A stretch of 11,806 nt of DNA from Nocardioidaceae bacterium (lineage in GTDB: Bacteria > Actinomycetota > Actinomycetes > Propionibacteriales > Nocardioidaceae), in NCBI GenBank assembly GCA_013698435.1, contig JACCVA010000052.1, positions 1 through 11,806 of the forward strand. Reading direction: 5' to 3'. Below are positions 5,849 to 11,806 of this stretch, piece by piece. The notes under the pieces are model-generated. The model saw nothing but the letters and a program-made list of their open reading frames with translations, had not been told where the DNA came from and did no database searches. The position numbers were made by a program, and so were the translations under genes. Each line of letters starts with the position of its first letter. Position 1 is the first letter of the stretch.

Positions 5849-8829
5849 CTGCGGTAGAACTGCCCACGCCCGTCCGTTGGACGGGTGAGGACACCCGCCC
5901 GGATGTGTTGGATGCGTTGCACCGCGACCTGGTGGCCGCCGTGGACGGTGAGGTCCGGGTCGATGCCGGGTCGCGGGCCGTCTACTCCACGGATTCTTCC
6001 AACTACCGGCAGCCTCCGATTGCCGTCGTCGTTCCGCGCTCGGTGCAGGCGGCGGAGGCGGCCGTCGGCGTTTGTCGGCAGCACCGCGCCCCCGTGGTCT
6101 CTCGTGGCGGCGGCACCAGCCTTGCAGGACAGACCACGAACCATGCGGTGGTCATCGACTGGACCAAGCACTGCAACCGGCTGGTATCGGTCGACGAGCG
6201 GTCCCGTACCTGTGTCGTCGAACCCGGCATCGCGCTCGACGACCTCAACGCCCAGCTCGCGGACCGTGGCCTGATGTTCGGCCCCCGGCCATCGACCCAT
6301 CCGAGTTGCACAATCGGGGGGATGGTCGGCAACAACTCCTGCGGCGCAACCGCTCAGGCCTACGGTAAGACCGTTGACAATGTGCACCGCCTCGAGGTCC
6401 TCACCTACGACGGGCTGCGGATGTGGGTCGGCGCCACCAGCGCGACCGAGTACGACGCCATTGTCGCCGGGACTGATCGTCGGGCCGAGATCTACCGCGA
6501 GCTGAGGGCATTGCGGGACGCGAACGTGGCGGGAATTCGCACCCGCTTCCCGGACATCCCGCGCCGGGTGTCGGGCTACAACCTGGACGCGCTGCTCCCG
6601 GAGCACGGGTTCGACGTCGCTCAGGCGCTGGTGGGCAGCGAGGGCACCCTGGTGACGGTGTTGCATGCAGAACTGAAGCTCGTGCCGCTGGCCGAGAACA
6701 AGACTCTCGTCGTGCTGGGTTACCCGGACATCGCGGCCGCGGGTGACGCCGTGCCTCGTGTCTTGCGCCACGACCCGTGGCAGCTAGAGGGGCTCGACGA
6801 CGTGCTGATCGGCCTGGAACGGGCAGATCCTGAGCAGGAGGAGGCGATCTCGGGTCTACCGCCGGGAGGCGGGTGGCTGATGGTTCAGTTCATCGGTGAC
6901 TCGCCGGAGGCCTCCGTAGCGCGAGCTCGCGGTCTGCTGGACGACATCGGCAGCGGCGAAGGTGCGCCACACGCCGTGCTCCTCACCGATGAGGAGCAGG
7001 AAGAGAGCCTCGCCGCGGTGCGCGAGGCGGGACTGGGGGCAACCGCGCATCCGTCCGCGAAGCACGACACGTGGGAGGGCTGGGAAGACTCTGCCGTACC
7101 CCCGGATCGGCTCGGGGACTACCTGCGCGACCTTCGGAACCTGTTGGAGGAGTTCGGGTACGTCGAGACGACCTCGCTGTATGGACACTTCGGACAAGGC
7201 TGCGTGCACACGAGAATCCCGTTCGAGCTGCGGACGGCTGACGGCATCGCACGGTACCGACGCTTCGTCGAGCGCGCAGCCGATCTCGTGGTCTCCTACG
7301 GCGGGTCCCTCTCCGGGGAGCACGGCGACGGGCAGTCGCGTGGGGAGCTGCTGGTGAAGATGTACGGCGCGGAGGTGGTGCGCGCGTTCGAGCAGCTCAA
7401 GCAGATCTTCGACCCGGCAAACATGATGAACCCTGGCAAGGTAGTGGCGCCCTACCCGCTGGACGCCAACCTCAAGCTCGGCACCGGCTACCAGCCGTGG
7501 GAACCCCGCACCACCTTCGCGTTCCCCAAGGATCAGAACCGCTTCAGCCGAGCCGCGTCGCGCTGCGTCGGCGTCGGCAACTGCCGCAGCTCCGCTGGCG
7601 CCGGGCAGGTGATGTGCCCGAGCTACCAGGTGACACGGGAGGAGATCCACTCCACCCGAGGCCGCGCCAGACTGCTGTTCGAGATGGTTCGCGGCGAGCT
7701 GATCACCGACGGCTGGCGATCCACCGAGGTTCGCGACGCCCTCGACCTTTGCCTGTCCTGCAAGGGATGTCGCAGTGACTGCCCCGTCGAGGTCGACATG
7801 GCCACGTACAAGGCCGAGTTCCTCTCCCACCACTACGCCGGCCGGCGGCGGCCAGCGAGCCACTACTCGATGGGTTGGCTGCCGCTGTGGGCACGGTTGG
7901 CGGCCATCTCGCCCGCGCCAGTGAATTTCGTCGGGCGCTCCCCGCTGGCACCATTGGTGAAGCGCCTCGGAGGGGTCGCGCTGCAGCGCGACCTTCCGCA
8001 GTTCGCGGCGCAACGGTTCACCGACTGGTTCCGTGGCCGCGAGGCCCGTGAGCCCGGCCCGCGGGGGCCGGTCCTGCTGTGGCCAGACACGTTCACCAAC
8101 AGCTTCGACCCACACATCGGCGTTGCCGCGGTGCAGGTTCTCGAAGACGCCGGGTTCGAGGTGCGGGTGCCAGATCGCACCCTGTGCTGCGGGCTGACGT
8201 GGATCTCCACCGGCCAGCTGGGCATCGCCAAGCGCGTGTTGCGGCGCACGGTAGCCGCGATGCGCGACGAGATCCGCGCGGGCATCCCCTTGGTGGGACT
8301 CGAACCCAGCTGCACCGCCGTGTTCCGTGCCGACGCTCCCGAACTGCTGGCCGGCAACGAGGACGTCCGGCGACTGTCCATGCAGACCGTGACCCTTGCC
8401 GAGCTGCTCGGCCAGCGGGCGCCTGATTGGCGCCCACCGCCGGTCAACCGCCGGGCCATCGTGCAGACACACTGCCACCAGCACGCAGTGATGGGCTTCG
8501 AGGCCGACCGTGCGCTGCTCGAACGCGTCGGGGTGGAGGTCGACGTCCTCGACTCCGGCTGCTGTGGGCTGGCCGGGAACTTCGGTTTCGAGCGCGGGCA
8601 CTTCGAGGTGTCGCTGGCTTGCGCCGAACGGGTTCTGCTGCCCGCGGTTCGTCGCGCCGATCTGCAGACCGTGCTGGTCGCCGACGGCTTCAGCTGCCGG
8701 ACCCAGGTAGAGCAGGCGCGCACTGGTCGCCAGGGACTGCACCTCGCCGAGCTGCTGGCGAGCGCCGTGCGCGGGACCCCGCTCGGCGACCGACCCGAAC
8801 ATATCGTCCGTGCCCGATCCGAGGAGTGA
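5845..8829 (+). CDS. FAD-linked, Fe-S containing D-2-hydroxyacid dehydrogenase-like protein
   Basis: This 994-residue protein is predicted to oxidise a 2-hydroxy acid to a 2-oxo acid, passing electrons through FAD and iron-sulfur clusters to an acceptor. A PCMH-type FAD domain (about 57-250) has RGGGTSLAGQ (87-96) and NNSCG (163-167). An FAD-oxidase C-terminal domain (to about 540) has SGEHGDG at 490-496. Two ferredoxin-like clusters follow: Cys574, Cys580 and Cys591 in the first region, and Cys636, Cys639, Cys642 and Cys646 (CLSCKGC, then DCP) in the second. Two CCG repeats (781-783 and 906-908) match the heterodisulfide-reductase-type Cys-rich domain of GlpC and LutA-like proteins. Length and order resemble E. 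coli YdiJ (about 1000 residues, D-2-hydroxyglutarate dehydrogenase, from memory). No signal peptide or membrane helix is seen, so it is probably cytoplasmic or membrane-peripheral. GTG 5845 is the only ATG or GTG start before the FAD domain that fits. Confidence 0.9.
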   Translation: MTAVELPTPVRWTGEDTRPDVLDALHRDLVAAVDGEVRVDAGSRAVYSTDSSNYRQPPIAVVVPRSVQAAEAAVGVCRQHRAPVVSRGGGTSLAGQTTNHAVVIDWTKHCNRLVSVDERSRTCVVEPGIALDDLNAQLADRGLMFGPRPSTHPSCTIGGMVGNNSCGATAQAYGKTVDNVHRLEVLTYDGLRMWVGATSATEYDAIVAGTDRRAEIYRELRALRDANVAGIRTRFPDIPRRVSGYNLDALLPEHGFDVAQALVGSEGTLVTVLHAELKLVPLAENKTLVVLGYPDIAAAGDAVPRVLRHDPWQLEGLDDVLIGLERADPEQEEAISGLPPGGGWLMVQFIGDSPEASVARARGLLDDIGSGEGAPHAVLLTDEEQEESLAAVREAGLGATAHPSAKHDTWEGWEDSAVPPDRLGDYLRDLRNLLEEFGYVETTSLYGHFGQGCVHTRIPFELRTADGIARYRRFVERAADLVVSYGGSLSGEHGDGQSRGELLVKMYGAEVVRAFEQLKQIFDPANMMNPGKVVAPYPLDANLKLGTGYQPWEPRTTFAFPKDQNRFSRAASRCVGVGNCRSSAGAGQVMCPSYQVTREEIHSTRGRARLLFEMVRGELITDGWRSTEVRDALDLCLSCKGCRSDCPVEVDMATYKAEFLSHHYAGRRRPASHYSMGWLPLWARLAAISPAPVNFVGRSPLAPLVKRLGGVALQRDLPQFAAQRFTDWFRGREAREPGPRGPVLLWPDTFTNSFDPHIGVAAVQVLEDAGFEVRVPDRTLCCGLTWISTGQLGIAKRVLRRTVAAMRDEIRAGIPLVGLEPSCTAVFRADAPELLAGNEDVRRLSMQTVTLAELLGQRAPDWRPPPVNRRAIVQTHCHQHAVMGFEADRALLERVGVEVDVLDSGCCGLAGNFGFERGHFEVSLACAERVLLPAVRRADLQTVLVADGFSCRTQVEQARTGRQGLHLAELLASAVRGTPLGDRPEHIVRARSEE

Positions 8830-8832
8830 GCA

Positions 8833-10635
8833 ATGACCCAGACCGTCGCCGACTACGTGCTGCACCGGTTGCGAGAGTGGGAGGTCGAGCACGTCTTCGC
8901 CTACGCCGGGGATGGGATCAACGGTCTGTTGGCGGCGTGGGAACGCGCCACGGACCCTCCGCAGTTCGTGCAGTCCCGGCACGAGGAGATGTCCGCGTTC
9001 CAGGCGGTCGGCTACGCGAAGTTCAGCGGCCGGCTCGGCGTCTGCATGGCGACCAGCGGGCCAGGAGCCATCCACCTTCTCAACGGCCTCTACGACGCGA
9101 AGCTCGACCACGTGCCAGTCGTCGCGATTGTGGGGCAGACCAACCGCAGCGCGATGGGTGGGCACTACCAGCAGGAGGTCGACCTGCTCAGCCTGTTCAA
9201 GGACGTAGCCGGTGAGTACTGCCAGATGGTCACCGTCCCAGAACAGCTACCCAATGTGTTGGACCGGGCCATCCGGATCGCGTCGAGCGAACGGACGGTG
9301 ACGGCGGTCATAATCCCCGCGGACGTGCAGGAGCTCGAATACTCCCCGCCCGGACACGAGTTCAAGATGGTGCCCTCCAGCTTGGACATGTCCTGGTCCG
9401 CCCCGGTCCCGCCGGATTCGCAGGTAGAACGCGCCGCCGCGGTGCTCAACGCCGGAGAGAAGGTGGCTGTGCTGGTAGGACAAGGCGCTCGTGGGGCCGC
9501 GGCCGAGGTCACCGAGGTGGCCGAGCTCCTCGGCGCTGGCGTCGCGAAGGCACTGCTCGGCAAGGATGTCCTTTCCGACGAGCTGGCCTGGGTCACCGGG
9601 TCAATCGGCCTGCTTGGCACCCGCCCGTCCTACGAGCTGATGCGCGACTGCGACACACTGCTGTTCGTCGGCTCCTCGTTTCCCTATACCCAGTTCCTCC
9701 CCGAGTTCGACCAGGCGCGAGCGGTGCAGATTGACATCGACCCTCGCATGGTGGGACTGCGGTATCCCTTTGAGGTCAACCTGGTCGGCGACGCCGCAGG
9801 GACGTTGCGACAGCTCCTGCCGCTACTCGCCCGCAAGGAGGACCGCGCCTGGCGAGCGACCGTCGAACAAAACGTGTCCCGGTGGTGGGACGTCCTGCAG
9901 CGACGTGCCGCGACCACCGCCGACCCGATCAACCCCGAGCTCGTGTTCCACGCGCTGTCGAACCGGCTACCCCACGACGCGATCGTCACCGCCGACTCGG
10001 GATCGTCCGCCAACTGGTACGCCCGCCACGTCAAGATGCGGGGCACCATGCGGGGATCATTGTCCGGGACGCTGGCCACGATGGGGCCCGGCGTGCCCTA
10101 TGTCATCGGCGCGAAGTTCGGATGCCCCGCCCGGCCCTGCTACGCCCTCGTTGGGGACGGCGCCATGCAGATGAACGGCATCAACGAGCTCATCACGATC
10201 GCAAAGTACTGGCAGGACTGGACCGATCCGAGGCTGGTCGTAGCCGTGCTGCACAACAACGACCTCAACCAGGTGACGTGGGAGCTACGCGCGATGGAGG
10301 GCTCTCCGTCCTTCCTGCCCTCCCAGCAGCTGCCCGACTTCCCCTACGCCGACTACGCAGCCAGCCTTGGGCTGCTCGGCATCAAGGTGGACAAGCCCGA
10401 GGATGTCGGCGCGGCCTGGGACGAGGCGCTGGCCTCGACTCGGCCGTGCCTGGTCGAGTTCGTCACCGACCCGGCAGTCCCGCCCATTCCTCCCCACGCC
10501 ACCTGGGAGCAGATCAAGTCCACCGCCCAGTCATTTCTCAAGGGCGATGCCGACCGGTGGGGCATGCTCAAGGAGGGCGCGCGGTCCAAGGTGGCAGAAG
10601 TCCTCCCCGGCAGCACCGACGACCCGGCGCCATGA
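8833..10635 (+). CDS. thiamine-diphosphate enzyme, pyruvate-oxidase-like (PoxB/YdaP type)
   Basis: The 600-residue protein has the three-domain layout of the pyruvate oxidase/decarboxylase superfamily. The N-terminal pyrimidine-binding domain has HEEMSAFQ (catalytic Glu51) and SGPGAIHLLNGLYDAKLDH. The central domain (about 195-330) has GSSFPYTQFLP and IDIDPRMVG, close to the FAD-binding domain of PoxB. The C-terminal diphosphate-binding domain has GDGAMQMN (441-448) and HNNDLNQVTWE with Asn475-Asn476 as the metal-site end. The GDG-to-NN spacing (31) is longer than the classic motif because of KYWQDWTDP, which I recall as usual for the YdaP-like branch. Predicted chemistry is decarboxylation, possibly oxidative, of a 2-oxo acid; substrate unknown. 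ATG 8833 follows GAGGAG at 8821-8826 with a 6-base spacer, and only 3 bases separate it from the dehydrogenase stop. It would take the 2-oxo acid made by that dehydrogenase; this is inference. Confidence 0.9.
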   Translation: MTQTVADYVLHRLREWEVEHVFAYAGDGINGLLAAWERATDPPQFVQSRHEEMSAFQAVGYAKFSGRLGVCMATSGPGAIHLLNGLYDAKLDHVPVVAIVGQTNRSAMGGHYQQEVDLLSLFKDVAGEYCQMVTVPEQLPNVLDRAIRIASSERTVTAVIIPADVQELEYSPPGHEFKMVPSSLDMSWSAPVPPDSQVERAAAVLNAGEKVAVLVGQGARGAAAEVTEVAELLGAGVAKALLGKDVLSDELAWVTGSIGLLGTRPSYELMRDCDTLLFVGSSFPYTQFLPEFDQARAVQIDIDPRMVGLRYPFEVNLVGDAAGTLRQLLPLLARKEDRAWRATVEQNVSRWWDVLQRRAATTADPINPELVFHALSNRLPHDAIVTADSGSSANWYARHVKMRGTMRGSLSGTLATMGPGVPYVIGAKFGCPARPCYALVGDGAMQMNGINELITIAKYWQDWTDPRLVVAVLHNNDLNQVTWELRAMEGSPSFLPSQQLPDFPYADYAASLGLLGIKVDKPEDVGAAWDEALASTRPCLVEFVTDPAVPPIPPHATWEQIKSTAQSFLKGDADRWGMLKEGARSKVAEVLPGSTDDPAP

Positions 10636-11741
10636 CCGTTACCGACGCCGCCATCGACTCGGTGGCAACCGCGGTCTACACCGTGCCGACGGACGCGCCG
10701 GAGGCGGACGGGACGTTCACCTGGGACGCCACCACGCTGGTCATGGTCACCCTTCGAGCCGCGGGTGTGGTCGGCACCGGCTGGACCTACGGCGCCCCGG
10801 CATGCGCCGCAGTGGTGCGGGACCACCTCGCGCCCATCGTGCAGGGGCGCAGCGCCCTGGACGTTGCCGAGGCATGGGAGCAGATGGTCCGCGCCCTGCG
10901 CAACGTCGGACGCCCGGGGATGGGCGGTATGGCGCTCTCCGCCGTAGACATCGCGATGTGGGACCTCAAGGCGCGCCTGCTCGACCTGCCACTGCACCGG
11001 CTGCTCGGCGCGGTCCACGACGGGGTGCCCCTCTACGGCAGCGGGGGCTTCACGACCTACGACGACGCGCGACTGGACGAGCAGCTCACCGGCTGGGTAA
11101 GAAGGGATGGCATCCCTCGGGTCAAGATCAAGATCGGGGAATCGTGGGGGACTCAGGTCGACCGCGACCTCGACCGCGTCCGAAAAGCACGAGCCGCGAT
11201 CGGCGACGAGACCCAGCTCTACGTCGACGCCAACGGCGGCTACTCCGTTGGACAGGCACTGCGGGTGGCCCGGCAGCTCCGCGACTCCGACGTGCGCTGG
11301 TTCGAAGAGCCCATCACCTCCGACGACCTCGACGGACTGCGCCACTTACGCCGCCTCACGTCCATGGATATCACTGCCGGCGAGTACGGCTATGACCTGA
11401 CATATTTTCGCCGCATGTGCGCGGCCGGTGCGGTCGACTGCCTGCAGATCGACGTGACACGGTGCGGTGGGATCACCGAGCTCCCGCGGGTATCCGCAGT
11501 CGCAGCGCCCCACGGTCTCGACGTCTCTGGACACTGCGCGCCACACCTGCACGTGGCTGCCCTCGCAGCCATTCCCAACCTGCGCCACCTCGAATGGTTC
11601 CACGACCACGTGCGCATCGAGGCGATGCTCTTCGACGGAACGCTCGACCCATCGGGGGGCGACCTGCGCCCGGCGGAGGACCGGCTCGGTCACGGGCTCG
11701 CGCTTCGTCCGGACCGGGCAGAGCCCTTTCGCATCGCGTGA
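10632..11741 (+). CDS. enolase-superfamily protein, mandelate racemase subgroup
   Basis: The 369-residue protein starts at ATG 10632, overlapping the previous stop as ATGA, so it is translationally coupled. It has the N-terminal capping domain and the (beta/alpha)7beta-barrel. All catalytic positions of the mandelate racemase subgroup are present: VKIKIG (Lys165, Lys167), metal ligands Asp199 (DANGGY), Glu225 (FEEP) and Glu251 (TAGEYGY), the Asp274-His301 dyad (QIDVTRCGG; SGHCAPHLH), and Glu321 (LEWFHDH). From Asp199 onward these sit at a constant +4 offset from mandelate racemase numbering as I remember it (195, 221, 247, 270, 297, 317). Racemisation of a 2-hydroxy acid or dehydration of an acid sugar are both possible with this set; sequence alone does not decide. 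In this operon it would supply the isomer, or the 2-keto-3-deoxy acid, for the other two enzymes. Confidence 0.9.
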   Translation: MTVTDAAIDSVATAVYTVPTDAPEADGTFTWDATTLVMVTLRAAGVVGTGWTYGAPACAAVVRDHLAPIVQGRSALDVAEAWEQMVRALRNVGRPGMGGMALSAVDIAMWDLKARLLDLPLHRLLGAVHDGVPLYGSGGFTTYDDARLDEQLTGWVRRDGIPRVKIKIGESWGTQVDRDLDRVRKARAAIGDETQLYVDANGGYSVGQALRVARQLRDSDVRWFEEPITSDDLDGLRHLRRLTSMDITAGEYGYDLTYFRRMCAAGAVDCLQIDVTRCGGITELPRVSAVAAPHGLDVSGHCAPHLHVAALAAIPNLRHLEWFHDHVRIEAMLFDGTLDPSGGDLRPAEDRLGHGLALRPDRAEPFRIA

Positions 11742-11751
11742 GCGCTCGGGT

Positions 11752-11769
11752 TGAGCACCATGGTGCTCA
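11752..11769. promoter_or_regulatory. perfect 18-bp palindrome after the operon
   Basis: TGAGCACCATGGTGCTCA equals its own reverse complement and starts 10 bases after the enolase-family stop. As RNA it could fold into a 7-bp stem with a CAUG loop, but no U-tract follows. It could be an operator for an operon beyond the window edge or a terminator. No gene is visible in 11742-11806. Confidence 0.4.
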
Positions 11770-11806
11770 GATGCCTACCGAAATGCGCCACCGGCGCGGC
11801 GACGGA

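Noticed and set aside
6856..9165. Long minus-strand ORF (769 codons) opposite the FAD/Fe-S gene
   Set aside because: It is a high-GC antisense shadow of the dehydrogenase and the start of the ThDP gene. Its residues show no recognisable domain, while the plus strand has clear motifs throughout.
9882..10631. N-terminal extension of the enolase-family frame back to 9882
   Set aside because: It overlaps the well-supported ThDP enzyme in another frame; the ATG at 10632 gives the normal family length.
1..11806. tRNA, rRNA, CRISPR arrays or phage genes
   Set aside because: No cloverleaf-like, rRNA-like or regularly spaced repeat sequence was seen on either strand, and no phage structural motifs are present.

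Overview
The window looks like chromosomal DNA of a high-GC actinomycete. GC and third-position GC are high, GTG and TTG starts occur, the transposase remnant is of the actinobacterial IS6 type, and there is a five-helix molybdopterin membrane protein of a kind I associate with Actinomycetota. Genus cannot be read from the sequence.

The left part (1-1932) is a degraded zone. It holds the 3' portion of a DUF7482-like protein whose C-terminal membrane anchor is reached only through a frameshift at a C6 run, then a terminator-like hairpin, then a heavily damaged MmcQ/YjbR-family pseudogene. That pseudogene runs into the 3' end of an IS6-family transposase, ending in a recognisable IS6-type terminal repeat. 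Positions 1944-3846 (minus strand) form a two-gene unit: a cytochrome-b-like membrane domain fused to a sulfite-oxidase-type molybdopterin domain, and a small four-helix membrane protein one base after its stop.

The divergent region 3847-4125 carries a candidate promoter for the minus-strand unit. On the plus strand follow a MocR/GntR regulator (4126-5592), a 28-codon arginine-rich leader ORF (5762-5848), and a tightly coupled three-gene operon. The operon encodes a 994-residue FAD/Fe-S 2-hydroxyacid dehydrogenase-like protein, a pyruvate-oxidase-like thiamine-diphosphate enzyme, and an enolase-superfamily protein carrying the full mandelate-racemase catalytic set. A perfect 18-bp palindrome lies just after the operon.

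Together the three enzymes could racemise (or dehydrate) a 2-hydroxy acid, oxidise it to a 2-oxo acid and decarboxylate it. This is the logic of the mandelate pathway built with a different type of dehydrogenase; the substrate is unknown. The regulator is unusual in that several residues expected to bind pyridoxal phosphate, including the Schiff-base lysine, appear to be replaced.
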